A stretch of 64,000 nt of DNA from Sphingorhabdus contaminans (GCF_007280415.1 NZ_VKKU01000002.1:372001-436000); one strand, 5' to 3'; positions 43,836-53,118 are shown, numbered from the stretch's first letter. Numbers and translations are program-made. The notes: generated by a model from the sequence alone, not told the origin.

Positions 43836-44101
43836 AAAAATTCGACCAGCGGCACCTGATCCCGTCGCCGATATTGCCGGTCCGGCTGTTTGGTATCGGG
43901 CTTACGCGGTTCGGCTGAAACCGGCTCTGCCCGAATGATCTGGACAGTTGCCGTGCCCACGCGGGTCACGCGCGCCGACGATGTCGGTGCATCAGCCGGT
44001 GTCGCGGCCAGAAGCAAGGGCAAAAGAGCAAACACCGTAAAAGGTAAACGCTGCTTTAACCATGCTGCGCAAGTGGAATGGCGGGTGAAAGCCCTTGTCA
44101 T
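43832..44101 (-). CDS. Small secreted or periplasmic hypothetical protein
   Basis: An 89-aa protein with a signal peptide (hydrophobic FTVFALLPLLLA, cleavage near TPADA) and a short Arg-rich mature part ending YRRRDQVPLVEFF. I do not recognise the family. The ATG at 44101 has CGGGGT just upstream. Its stop overlaps the stop of the activator gene. The plus-strand frame opposite it reads as low-quality protein, which favours this strand. Confidence 0.5.
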   Translation of the reverse strand: MTRAFTRHSTCAAWLKQRLPFTVFALLPLLLAATPADAPTSSARVTRVGTATVQIIRAEPVSAEPRKPDTKQPDRQYRRRDQVPLVEFF

Positions 44102-44244
44102 ACCCCGAAACAAACGACCGGGCGGATGAAATCTTTAAACTGTTCCGTTCTGCGACAGACTTTCCAGCCTATTTGGGTGCACAAAGCCTGTTGCGTGCGC
44201 AGGACCGCTTTGCTAGGGGCGCTCTCCTACCTGTCGAGGCGCGT

Positions 44245-44331
44245 GCGGCCATGGCGGAATTGGTAGACGCGCAACGTTGAGGTCGTTGTGGGCGAAAGCC
44301 CGTGGAAGTTCGAGTCTTCTTGGCCGCACCA
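44245..44331 (+). tRNA. tRNA-Leu (anticodon GAG)
   Basis: An 87-base class II tRNA. The acceptor stem GCGGCCA pairs with TGGCCGC and CCA is encoded. The anticodon stem CAACG/CGTTG encloses TTGAGGT, giving GAG, which reads CTC. A variable-arm hairpin (GGGCGAAAGCCC) is present. The lower-G+C accessory region starts directly after it. Confidence 0.95.
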
Positions 44332-44608
44332 CATCTAAGCCACTCTTTTTATGTGACTTCTTTTTGAAAAATTGAATGGGATTTTTCGAGGAGTTTTGCG
44401 CCCTTTGGCGAAGTGGTTATAGATAGTTGTGGACAGAGAAGGCCCTGCTTTGAACTATTTTCCAATAAATGATGACTTGATTCTCTGGTGGGCGTTTTTC
44501 AGGCAAAACAATTGATCTCGCCGCTTCGAATGATTTTGATTATGAACAACCTCTGTACGAAACTACATCGTCATTTGGAGAATCTGCACCAACAGACGCA
44601 TGAATGAG

Positions 44609-46942
44609 TCAACATAGTGCCTGGCTCACCTGATTGGCGGCACAAGCCTTGCTCCGCATCGATCTCCAGGATTCATATTGACCCGCCTTGTCAGGGCTAT
44701 TGTCCTCGACGCCCTGCAGCCAGAAGCGAAACCAGTCGAACGTGGTGCCTTGAGAAGCAAGGCGCTCCAATGGATTCTGCAGGACGTGTTGGCCGTCGGG
44801 AATATAAAGAAACGTCACAGGTTTGCCCTGTAGCTTCAGAGAAGCATAGACTTCCCACTCCATAAGAACGGATCCCAGTGTGATCGCTGTCACCATCAAA
44901 GGAGCCTTCACCCGATGAAGATTGAAGCCTGGCGCTTCTTCCATCCATTTCTTCAGACCAGGACCGTAAGGCTGAGTGCCATAAACGACCGGCGCTTCAC
45001 CGTTGTTCCAGATCAGTTCTTGCATATAACTATGGTCGATACCGTCGGTAATCGCTGCGACGGCATAGCGGTCAGGAGAGCGAACCAGCACCGATCGGAC
45101 ATGATGAGCAGTTCGGCTAAAGCCGATCAATCCGACCCGCGCCGCATCCACCAGTCCCATATCCGCCAGTTTATCGATCGCAGCATCCAGTCCGGCCTGA
45201 AAGGCCGGAATTTCCTGATCGGTCATCCAGGTCTCAGACCGGTTGTGCATTTGCAGAACAACAAACCCTGCATCCGCCAGTGGGCGACCTGCATAGCCCG
45301 ACGTAAAGGCGCCATCCGTGAAGAATTCATTGGGAATATAGCCGCTGTGCGTCTGAACGATGAGGGGATATTTGACCCCGCGCTCATATCCTGGAGGCGT
45401 CAGCAACGTCCCTTTCCATTGATGCCCCGTCGAATCGCTCCAGACAAATTCCTTCGCGACCGCAGATTTCGACAGATCAACGTCGGGCGTCGGCGTCCAG
45501 AGAAACTGATCCGGTTTTCCTGCTTGCTTGAGCCAGAGCGCAGGGGGAACATTAAAATCTTGCTTCAGGACGATGTCGAGCTTGGCAGGAGCCTTTTCAG
45601 CCAGTGCGGCCGCGGCGGGCACTTTATTCCACTGCTTGTTCTTCCTCTCGTAAACCAGCCTCGTAGCTGCTGCTCCTTTTGCGGACCACATGACCTCAAG
45701 CTGCGCCTTGCCGATAAAGCGGACGCCCGAGACGTACTCAAACGGCTTATCGTTAAGCCCGCTGCGTGATTCCAAGAGGCAACTAAATCCCTTATTGGCG
45801 ACCTCCACAATCGCCACGGCACAGGGCCGTCGATCCTTCTTAGCATGATCGCCATTCGCTTTTAGAGGGTGGTAAAGGCCCGTTATTACGACCCATTTTC
45901 CGTCCTCGGACCAGGATGCAGCAGGTAAATCCCTATAACCAAGGAGCTGAGTGATCGGCGCATTCGCCAGCGGTTCGAACGTACCCTTCTCAAGATCTGC
46001 AATGGCATAAATGATAGGCCAACTAAAATGGGGTCGTACCCCTTCCTCCGTCGCCGGCCCGGTAGCAAGCGTCGCACCGGGAATGCGTTCGTAATTCTGC
46101 CATTCGGGCGGTGAAGCCGGGGCGGTCGCAAGAACGATCGCATGACGCCCGTCTTGCGAGATCGCCGGATCGAGCAATTCCGTATACTTTGCCGGGTACA
46201 TTCCTGCGCCAGAGATCGGCCCGACCAATGACGGCCCGCCGTCGGCTGCTAAGATGTATAGATCCGGGTTCATTTGTCCGATCTTGTCCCACTGCTGCGG
46301 AACGATAAGTTGCGCCATGTTCGCGCCCGTGATGTCGTAGGCCGATGCATTGACTTGCCTGGTGTCCGGAACGCCCGGACGCTCAACATAGGGCGGGATT
46401 GAAGCGAAAACCAAACGGCCGCTGCGCTCCCCAAAAGATGCAACGCCAGACTTCCCATCACTGATCCGTTCAGGTGAACGATCCTTATCGACGTTCAGCC
46501 GATAAAGGTCGCGCCTCCCGCCCTCCGCCTCGGCAAGATAATAGATGGCACCGGGGCGGGAACCCCATTTGACGGAACTAATGAGCGAACCATAGTCGCC
46601 AGCATAAACTCGGACCTTTCCGGAAACCGTAACCGATCGAATTGGCTGAAACGAATCCGGTTCAAAAGACTTGCCCCCCTTGGCCAAGCCGCTCAAATCG
46701 AAAATCAGTAGCTTGGATTCGAGTTGATCCGATGCAATCACACCTCGGGTGGTGACGACCGCGAGATACCGGCCGTCAGGGGATATATTGAGCTTCGCCT
46801 CACCGCGACCGCGGGGATAGGGATCGCTGAATCGCGCAAGCTCAATGGAATCCTCCACTGTAAAACTCTCTTGAGCGTTGGCTGCCCCAATGGCACTAAT
46901 GGAGCCTGCTTGAAGTAGAGTTATAACCAATGCAGATTTCAT
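44609..46942 (-). CDS. S9 prolyl-oligopeptidase family protein, lasso-isopeptidase-like
   Basis: A 777-aa exported hydrolase. The ATG at 46942 has GGAG five bases upstream and gives a clean signal peptide (ending near AANAQ). A beta-propeller-like N-terminal region (ISPDGRYLAVV at ~residue 55) is followed by an alpha/beta-hydrolase domain with nucleophile loop GFSRTAHH (Ser near 609), candidate acid ITDGIDHSY and His in IPDGQHVLQ. Architecture and the neighbouring TonB receptor, FecR and ECF sigma genes match loci of Atxe2-type lasso-peptide isopeptidases. Substrate is not proven; other extracellular peptides are possible. It lies 212 bases after the receptor gene. Confidence 0.7.
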   Translation of the reverse strand: MKSALVITLLQAGSISAIGAANAQESFTVEDSIELARFSDPYPRGRGEAKLNISPDGRYLAVVTTRGVIASDQLESKLLIFDLSGLAKGGKSFEPDSFQPIRSVTVSGKVRVYAGDYGSLISSVKWGSRPGAIYYLAEAEGGRRDLYRLNVDKDRSPERISDGKSGVASFGERSGRLVFASIPPYVERPGVPDTRQVNASAYDITGANMAQLIVPQQWDKIGQMNPDLYILAADGGPSLVGPISGAGMYPAKYTELLDPAISQDGRHAIVLATAPASPPEWQNYERIPGATLATGPATEEGVRPHFSWPIIYAIADLEKGTFEPLANAPITQLLGYRDLPAASWSEDGKWVVITGLYHPLKANGDHAKKDRRPCAVAIVEVANKGFSCLLESRSGLNDKPFEYVSGVRFIGKAQLEVMWSAKGAAATRLVYERKNKQWNKVPAAAALAEKAPAKLDIVLKQDFNVPPALWLKQAGKPDQFLWTPTPDVDLSKSAVAKEFVWSDSTGHQWKGTLLTPPGYERGVKYPLIVQTHSGYIPNEFFTDGAFTSGYAGRPLADAGFVVLQMHNRSETWMTDQEIPAFQAGLDAAIDKLADMGLVDAARVGLIGFSRTAHHVRSVLVRSPDRYAVAAITDGIDHSYMQELIWNNGEAPVVYGTQPYGPGLKKWMEEAPGFNLHRVKAPLMVTAITLGSVLMEWEVYASLKLQGKPVTFLYIPDGQHVLQNPLERLASQGTTFDWFRFWLQGVEDNSPDKAGQYESWRSMRSKACAANQVSQALC

Positions 46943-47108
46943 AGATCTCCGTACATGGCCGGATCCGCCTCTGAAAAGCGGCGCCCGTTCGCCTGTAATG
47001 AAACGGATTATCCTGTGCATAACTGTGACCTCTCTACATGAACTATAGTTCTAATTTGTCCGCATGAAACACTCCCTCAAAGGGTGGTGGTGCAGGGTAC
47101 TGAGAAAG

Positions 47109-47142
47109 GCGAGTCACGTGTACGAGCGACAACCTGACTCGC
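47109..47142. repeat. Hairpin between receptor and peptidase genes
   Basis: GCGAGTCA (47109-47116) and TGACTCGC (47135-47142) are perfect complements. On the minus strand it lies 13 bases past the receptor stop and is followed by CTTTCTC, so it may attenuate transcription into the peptidase gene. Confidence 0.45.
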
Positions 47143-47154
47143 GTTTTTCTAGCT

Positions 47155-49872
47155 CTACCAGTTCTTGACCAATCGAACTGAAAACGTCCGACCAAATGGT
47201 GATGCGTTTATATGATCATATGTGGTCGAGCTTGTGCTCTCGAACCGCGGTGGCCGAGCATCAAATAGGTTATTGATGTTCAGAGTGAAACGAAGCCCCT
47301 TAGACACAGGGCCTTGCCAAATCTCCCCGAGGTTCACGGAGGTTGAAATGTCCACAGTCGTGAAAGAATCTATCGAACCCACAGGATTAACAAACGAGTT
47401 CCGATAGCCGTCAGTGTAATTCACAATCGCGTTGAGAGAATATGCCTCTCTCGTCCAGTTCACCTGACCTTGCAATTTAAAGTCCACGGGCTTGCCAACA
47501 TCATTCAGCCGTGAAACAAACGGGGCATTGAGGGTGATTTGCCGGTTATGCTTTAATACATAGGCTCCGGACGCGCTAATGGATATATCCCCTATTTCCG
47601 TAGCAAATTTGCCTGACACGGAAAAATCAATTCCCCGGATCTTCTCCGACGCTACGTTCGATGTTTTGACATCAAGCACAATAATATCGGGGATGGCGTC
47701 CAGTAAATTCTGCGTTGCGGGGTCCCAGGCAATACCAGTAAAATTACCTGAATTTTCTGCAGTTTCGAGAATTTCATTAATTCGCGCGGCACTTGGCGTA
47801 CGTTCTATCTGATCGACATATATGTCCGGATTAAAAAAGGCATTGAAGACATCAGTGAATGTTGGAAACGCCCGATCTATACGATCATCATAGTTTACTG
47901 AAAAGTAGCCAGCGGACAGCGATAACCAGGGAGCGAATTCCGGTTGATAGGCTGCGCTGACTGTCCACGTTTCCGCGCTTTCTGGGCGAAGCCCAGAAGC
48001 GTCTCCCTGCCAAACCAGTACATTTGAAAATCCGGTACTTGATTGCGGATCGGGGAGTGGGAATATTTGAAATTCACTATTCGCGCCAAGGTTGATCACG
48101 TCGGGCGCGCGAAACGCTGTCGAATATGCCCCTTTTATAGTCAAACCTGCTATTGGTGAATATATGACACCAAAATGCGGGTTAAATGTGTCGCCAAAAT
48201 CGCTATATCGATCAAAGCGGCCGGCCAAAGAAATATCTAGCGACTGCGAGCCTTGCATAAGTGGAATATTAAGTTCCAGAAAAGCCGACTGCACCGAGCG
48301 GGATTGTTTCTGGAACGGCGTGGTTACCACCGTATTGGTAAAGCCTACTCGTTCTAACGCTTCGCTGCGCGCTTCAATTCCAAATGCAGCCTTTGGTGTA
48401 ATTCCGCCAATCGTGAATAATGGTCCGTCCACGATCGCGGAGAAATCCAATATATCCGATTGTCGTTCACTCGCGCGAGTTTCTGTTCCTGGGCCGAATC
48501 TATTAAATATTGTAAGTGTGTCTGATTTTTCGTTAACACGGGAGATTGTGCCTGATATATCGAGCTCCCAATCACCTGATAAAGCTGTACGCGCTCCGCC
48601 TGTAATTGAGTATTGCTCTGAAGTAATGGTGTCCTGGGTCGTATCAGGTTTACTTGCCAGAGTGCTTTGAATTGAGAAAAATGAATTACTACGTCGAGTT
48701 GAATAAAGGCCGCTCACATAGATTTGCAAAACATCATTTACCGATAATTCACCAGCGACATATGCCGAATGACGGCGCGACGGCTGCTGAGCCTGAAGCG
48801 CAAGAAAAGTCTGCGTATCGAACGGGCTAGTGAGCGGTTGCGTATACCCGGCGTTGACAAGGTCGTATTCCCAATCTTCAGAATAATCGTATGCTGCGAC
48901 AATATTACCAGCGTCGCCGTTTACCCCTACCAGTTGACTGGCCTGAAAGCGTTCACCGCCCTTTTCAGTGGTGCTAAAAAATGCTGTTGTTTCTGCGCCC
49001 TCAAAATCTTTGCGGGTTACGAAGTTTACAACGCCGCCAACGGCATCTGAGCCGTAGACTGCCGAACGCCCACCGAAAACGATCTCAATGCTTTTTATAA
49101 GGGAGATCGGAAGTACTGATATGTCGACCACGCGACCGCCGATGCTGCCGGCTCGTCGCTTGCCATCCAGCAGTACCAGGGTTGAGTTGGCGCCAAGGCC
49201 CCGGAGATTTACGCCTTCGCTGCGACTACTGGCGTTTGCACTCGACAACGGCGTTCCGATATTGGTTCCGAGTGAGCCTGTGCCTGCACTGATGTCCGTA
49301 AAATTTTGCGGCACCCGCTGGAACACTTCCGCGACAGAAGAATAACCTGTCCGCTCAAGTGCCGAACGATCTATTGTGATCGAAGGTGCCGCAGTATCAA
49401 CACCGCGGATGTGAGAACCCGTGACCACAATGTCGTTCTTATCATCATGGTCGGATGATAGCGCTGCCCCTCCGGCATTGGGCGAGGCTTCCCCATTTGA
49501 AGACACAGATTCTTCCGAGCCAGCGGCAGCCGCTCTAAACCCGGAACTACTGTCGCCGCCGTTTCCCATTTTCGCAATGGCAATGGCGCCCATTGTGTCA
49601 ATACGCGCCTGGAAACCAGTCCCGGCTAAAATCTTTTTCAGCGCTGCATCAGCAGATAGATTTCCACGCGCGCCCTTGCTCCGCTTACCCTTTACCTCAT
49701 CGACCTTATAGATCAGCTGACGGCCGGATTGACGCGCATAGTTATCGAGCGCCGTCTGCATATCGCCTGCCTGAATATCATAGCTCCGAACCTGCGCCTG
49801 CGCCGGCATAGCCATTGCAACGATGCATGTCGTAGTTGCAAGTAAGCCGAGAAATTTTTTGCTATCGGTCAT
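47155..49872 (-). CDS. TonB-dependent outer-membrane receptor with STN signalling domain
   Basis: A 905-aa receptor. A signal peptide (residues 1-26, ending MPAQAQ) leads into an STN domain (YDIQAGDMQTALDNYARQSG, about 29-80), which passes a surface signal to FecR. The plug domain follows (GVNLRGLGANSTLVLLDGKR near residue 245) and then a 22-strand barrel ending TFSVRLVKNW. The ATG at 49872 has GGGAGG upstream. It probably takes up the substrate of the adjacent S9 peptidase. A shared ECF-type promoter element lies directly upstream. G+C is visibly lower than in the flagellar region. Confidence 0.92.
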   Translation of the reverse strand: MTDSKKFLGLLATTTCIVAMAMPAQAQVRSYDIQAGDMQTALDNYARQSGRQLIYKVDEVKGKRSKGARGNLSADAALKKILAGTGFQARIDTMGAIAIAKMGNGGDSSSGFRAAAAGSEESVSSNGEASPNAGGAALSSDHDDKNDIVVTGSHIRGVDTAAPSITIDRSALERTGYSSVAEVFQRVPQNFTDISAGTGSLGTNIGTPLSSANASSRSEGVNLRGLGANSTLVLLDGKRRAGSIGGRVVDISVLPISLIKSIEIVFGGRSAVYGSDAVGGVVNFVTRKDFEGAETTAFFSTTEKGGERFQASQLVGVNGDAGNIVAAYDYSEDWEYDLVNAGYTQPLTSPFDTQTFLALQAQQPSRRHSAYVAGELSVNDVLQIYVSGLYSTRRSNSFFSIQSTLASKPDTTQDTITSEQYSITGGARTALSGDWELDISGTISRVNEKSDTLTIFNRFGPGTETRASERQSDILDFSAIVDGPLFTIGGITPKAAFGIEARSEALERVGFTNTVVTTPFQKQSRSVQSAFLELNIPLMQGSQSLDISLAGRFDRYSDFGDTFNPHFGVIYSPIAGLTIKGAYSTAFRAPDVINLGANSEFQIFPLPDPQSSTGFSNVLVWQGDASGLRPESAETWTVSAAYQPEFAPWLSLSAGYFSVNYDDRIDRAFPTFTDVFNAFFNPDIYVDQIERTPSAARINEILETAENSGNFTGIAWDPATQNLLDAIPDIIVLDVKTSNVASEKIRGIDFSVSGKFATEIGDISISASGAYVLKHNRQITLNAPFVSRLNDVGKPVDFKLQGQVNWTREAYSLNAIVNYTDGYRNSFVNPVGSIDSFTTVDISTSVNLGEIWQGPVSKGLRFTLNINNLFDARPPRFESTSSTTYDHINASPFGRTFSVRLVKNW

Positions 49873-49920
49873 TTTCAATCCCTCCCCCGTTAATTTTGGC
49901 ATTTTGCCATCCTCAATCGG

Positions 49921-49952
49921 GTCAGACAGGTAACGAGGTAAAAGCCGTAACA
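49921..49952 (-). promoter_or_regulatory. ECF-sigma promoter of the TonB receptor gene
   Basis: On the minus strand TGTTACGGCTTT is followed after exactly 12 bases by TGTCTGAC. The same two blocks with the same spacing occur upstream of the ECF sigma gene (51776-51807). The -10 block is about 49 bases from the receptor ATG. Confidence 0.7.
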
Positions 49953-49983
49953 AAAAATTCACATAACCTGCATTTTCTGCTCT

Positions 49984-51099
49984 TCATTCGCCTGAAATAA
50001 CTATTTGGCCGTCGTGCTCTTCCACATGCAAGCCATAAGCATTGTCGAGCAGGCGAACAAAAGCATCGACATTGGACGCGCGGAATGTGCCACCGATGCG
50101 GATTGCTGCGGCCGAAGGCTCGACGATGATCTTCTGATCATTATAGCGATTAAATTCGGCGGCCGCTTCGCCCAGCGACATGCGGTCGAACGACAGCATG
50201 CCGTCCCGCCAAGCCAAATTGCTTTCGACGCGTGCGGCCTGCTTGGCGGTTACCAGGGTTGACAGCCCTTGTGCCACAACCATTTCACCGCCGGTAATGA
50301 TCGTCGTGCGCGGCGCTTCGCCTGATTGGCTCTCATCAACCCGGACACGTCCCTCGACCACTGCGATATAAACCTGATCGCCGTTTCGCCGTACCGAAAA
50401 CTTGGTTCCAAGAACGGTAACCGTCCGATTGCCTGCATGTACGATGAAGGGAAGCTTGTCGGCGCGCTTCACCTCAAAATAGGCTTCGCCCTTTTCGAGC
50501 CAAACTTCACGGCGCTGGTTCGTAATATCGGCGCGAACCAAAGTTTGGGTGTTAAGCTCGATGCGGCTGCCATCTGTCAGTCGTACCATTTTACGCCCGC
50601 CTATTGGCGTAGTGAGGGCCTCCGCATCGGGCGGCGGGGCGGAAGAAATCGAAGCCGAGGTATCCGAAAAGACCGCGATGGTGGGATCACTGTTAAATGT
50701 CCGTTCCCAAAGTTGCGGTGCAAATGCTACTGTAGAGCCAAAGAGCGCAAGCGAGGCGGCGATAGCCGCTGGGCGCCATAGACGGCGCGGCGATGCCGTT
50801 TCCTTTGCTTTTAATGCGACAATATCGGCCGTAGGCGACACCATGTCCCTAGTTTCTGATATAACAATGTTATCGTCAGAACCTTCGCCAATCCCGTCTG
50901 ATTCGCCAGAGGTCAGTCCCAACGCAGCGATACGGTCTGCTTGCCGCCATGCATGTTCCAGACGCCAATAGGCCGCCTTGTGCGCCATACCGGCATCCAT
51001 CCAGGCTGCAAATTCAGCTTCCTGCTCAGGCGACCAGTCCGGCTCCTCGCGCCGCATCAACCAGACCGCAGCCTGTTGTTCGATCAAAGCCGCACTCAT
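49984..51099 (-). CDS. FecR-family anti-sigma/signal transducer
   Basis: A 371-aa inner-membrane regulator. The N-terminal DUF4880-like segment (AAVWLMRREEPDWSPEQEAEF, seen here as WLMRREEPDWSPEQE) would bind the sigma factor. One transmembrane helix lies near residues 108-128, followed by the periplasmic FecR domain (GGRKMVRLTDGSRIELNTQT, then FEVKRADKLPFIVHAG) and a DUF4974-like C-terminal STN-related domain. The start overlaps the sigma gene's stop by ATGA. It should relay receptor occupancy to the sigma factor. Confidence 0.92.
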   Translation of the reverse strand: MSAALIEQQAAVWLMRREEPDWSPEQEAEFAAWMDAGMAHKAAYWRLEHAWRQADRIAALGLTSGESDGIGEGSDDNIVISETRDMVSPTADIVALKAKETASPRRLWRPAAIAASLALFGSTVAFAPQLWERTFNSDPTIAVFSDTSASISSAPPPDAEALTTPIGGRKMVRLTDGSRIELNTQTLVRADITNQRREVWLEKGEAYFEVKRADKLPFIVHAGNRTVTVLGTKFSVRRNGDQVYIAVVEGRVRVDESQSGEAPRTTIITGGEMVVAQGLSTLVTAKQAARVESNLAWRDGMLSFDRMSLGEAAAEFNRYNDQKIIVEPSAAAIRIGGTFRASNVDAFVRLLDNAYGLHVEEHDGQIVISGE

Positions 51100-51692
51100 G
51101 GCACGTCCTTTGCCGGCGTGGCGCTCGAACTTGTCTCGGCACGCGCCGTATTTGCTGCGGGTCTCTTGATACGGCCGGAGCCACCCAACATGAAATCCGC
51201 TATAGCGCGCATGCCGTTGGTAAGCTGCTTTTCGATTGTATCGATCCCTACGCCCAGATGATCGGCGGTTTCGCGCGTCGTATAGCCTTCAACTTTGCGC
51301 AAACGTACAACCTCGCGGCAGCGCGGCGGTAACTGCTCGAGCGCGGCCATTGCACGCCGCAACTCGTCCCGTGCGTTTAAATGGCGTTCGGTTTCCAACA
51401 TATCCACTTCGTGCCTTACGTCCTCCAGTTCTGCAACATGCTCAATCGAGACTATCTGTGCCCGTCGCGCCGTATTGATCAGCAAGTTACGCGCGATCGT
51501 GTAGAGATAAGCCTGCGTATTTATAGGCAGGTCTCGGCGCGCGCCGAGCAGCGCACGCTCGTATATCTCCTGGCGTACATCAGTTACGGCATCGGGATCG
51601 CGCAGATTGCGCCGAATATAGTGCGTGAGCGCCCGTTCGAGAGGGAGCACCTCCCGGCAGAACCAGCCATGCAACGCAATATCATCGGACAT
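51096..51692 (-). CDS. ECF sigma factor (FecI-like), 198 aa
   Basis: A sigma70-family extracytoplasmic-function protein. Region 2 (NLRDPDAVTDVRQEIYERAL and AYLYTIARNLLINTARR) and region 4 (LEQLPPRCREVVRLRKVEGY, with the helix-turn-helix TRETADHLGVGIDTIEKQ) are both present. A ~25-residue Ala/Thr tail follows region 4. It is co-transcribed with fecR and is the likely reader of the shared promoter element that precedes it and the receptor gene. Confidence 0.92.
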   Translation of the reverse strand: MSDDIALHGWFCREVLPLERALTHYIRRNLRDPDAVTDVRQEIYERALLGARRDLPINTQAYLYTIARNLLINTARRAQIVSIEHVAELEDVRHEVDMLETERHLNARDELRRAMAALEQLPPRCREVVRLRKVEGYTTRETADHLGVGIDTIEKQLTNGMRAIADFMLGGSGRIKRPAANTARAETSSSATPAKDVP

Positions 51693-52083
51693 TTTTATAC
51701 GTCAATCTTCTCCCAGACTTCCCACATTGGGCAAGATATACCCTTATCTTCCCGGAGTTCACCGCTTTCGTAAATGTTAGACAATCGGCGACGATAAAGC
51801 CGTAACATGATCTGCGCGAGGCCTACATCACCAACACCCGATTCAACATTTGTACGCTTGCCCGATCAGACAAAAGGCGCTGGACATTTTCGCTACTGCC
51901 CGCCTGTGCACGGCAATTACCTCTATCCCATTGAAATCCGCTACCACGCCTCGTTCAGTGCCGCGTCAGAAACAGCATCAGCGGACCGTGCGAATATATT
52001 TTCGCGGCAAGTCTTTGGCGTTTTTGGGGTTTACCTTCCGGGGTCTCAGATCGGCTGCCACGCGGCAGCTGGCTCTTTAAGTT
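51693..52083. other. Intergenic region between the two ECF sigma genes
   Basis: No supportable gene is seen. The right part is the leader of the 198-aa sigma gene and contains the ECF promoter at 51776-51807. The rest may hold a decayed sequence, but no frame reads convincingly. Confidence 0.5.
51776..51807 (-). promoter_or_regulatory. ECF-sigma promoter of the sigma-fecR operon
   Basis: On the minus strand TGTTACGGCTTT, 12 bases, then TGTCTAAC. It differs from the receptor-gene copy at one base in the second block and has identical spacing, which suggests autoregulation by an ECF sigma factor. It ends 84 bases before the sigma ATG. Confidence 0.7.
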
Positions 52084-52719
52084 CTAGCAAATATCTTCGT
52101 CCGACTCTTCCAGAGCCGCACGCGCATGGCGCACGGCACGGCGCAAATCTTTTTCAATCGCACTTACGCTCACTCCTAATATTTGCGCCGTATCGCGTTG
52201 CGACAGGTTTTCGTGACGACGCAATCGAACCACTTCCCGACATCGTTCAGGCAGCTGCTTCAAAGCCTGTTCGATGAGGTCTAATTGCTCGCGCCCTTCT
52301 GCCACACGATCCTGAAGAGGCTCAGTTGCATGTAATTCCATACACTCCAGATCATCACGATAGTCGATACGTACTATCTTACGCCGCCTAATGCGGCACA
52401 GCACTATACTTGTAGCCGTTTGGCCAAGATATGCTTTCGGATTATCGATAGGAGCCGTGTTTGCGACGCAGAGCAGTCGCTCGAAGCTTTCCTGCACGAC
52501 ATCATCAAGGTCGCCCTCCTTTGGGAACCGGCGTGCGATCCAGTTCTGTAGCCAGTCTTCATAGGGTAGTATTTCTGCAACCAACCATTCTGCCCGGCTC
52601 CGGCTCTCTTCACCCGAACAATTGAGGCAATCCTGCTCTCTGTTGTTACTTGCTCCATCTGCACTCGATGCAGCTTCGATGAAGTCATCTTCATTGCGTG
52701 CGCTATTGTCCCACGTCAT
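52084..52719 (-). CDS. ECF sigma factor, second copy, 211 aa
   Basis: A sigma70-family ECF protein with a long acidic N-terminal extension (about 50 residues), region 2 (FPKEGDLDDVVQESFERLL and AYLGQTATSIVLCRIRRRK) and region 4 (LKQLPERCREVVRLRRHENL, helix-turn-helix QRDTAQILGVSVSAIEKDL). The ATG at 52719 has a strong site GGGGAGG eight bases upstream. It has no FecR gene of its own and lies 391 bases upstream of the first sigma gene. It may serve the second receptor locus or be a relic of another one. Confidence 0.9.
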   Translation of the reverse strand: MTWDNSARNEDDFIEAASSADGASNNREQDCLNCSGEESRSRAEWLVAEILPYEDWLQNWIARRFPKEGDLDDVVQESFERLLCVANTAPIDNPKAYLGQTATSIVLCRIRRRKIVRIDYRDDLECMELHATEPLQDRVAEGREQLDLIEQALKQLPERCREVVRLRRHENLSQRDTAQILGVSVSAIEKDLRRAVRHARAALEESDEDIC

Positions 52720-53118
52720 TTTGTTCCTCCCCGGCGACAAATGACCGCCAAAAGGGAAGACACCTCAAATGCGATTTTCCGTTACGGCAACTTGGGGTGT
52801 TTCGACCAAATCGCTTTGATGCCCGACAAACGTCGCGGCTGAAAATCGATCGGCGCTGTCCGGAAAAACCACCGATCTCTTAATGTGGGTCTCGACTATT
52901 ACTTGAAAATCCTAAATGCGCTCTCCTCTCGGTTTGAGCCACAAAGCGCAAACACTGATGATATTGGGCCGGGCGAGTTGAAGCATCCGTTCCCGTTGAC
53001 GGCAATATTTCCGTCGGCAATCCTAGACCCCAAAGTTCAGGTCGAATACAAACGTGCTGATGGCTGTTAGCCTAGGTGAGCTTTCCGTTTCTTTCCTTTT
53101 CCCTTTCTATCCCGAGAT
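52720..53118. other. Intergenic region between ECF sigma gene and recombinase end
   Basis: About 400 bases in which I see no supportable gene; a 61-codon GTG-started frame at 52885-53070 has no ribosome site or family likeness. The left end is the leader of the 211-aa sigma gene. A boundary between the recombinase cassette and the receptor locus could lie here. Confidence 0.45.

Noticed and set aside
44095-44280. A 61-codon TTG-started frame ending in the tRNA-Leu
   Set aside because: It reads into the tRNA (AELVDAQR is the usual translation of a tRNA-Leu start), has a TTG start without a ribosome site and lies opposite a better small gene.
51807-52277. Long plus-strand frame between and into the ECF sigma genes
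   Set aside because: It runs antisense into a clear sigma factor gene and has no family likeness; its composition is that of a shadow frame.
52885-53070. Possible small peptide gene, considered as a lasso precursor
   Set aside because: It starts with GTG without a ribosome site, and has no leader/core pattern (no Thr at the penultimate leader position followed by Gly and a ring Asp/Glu).
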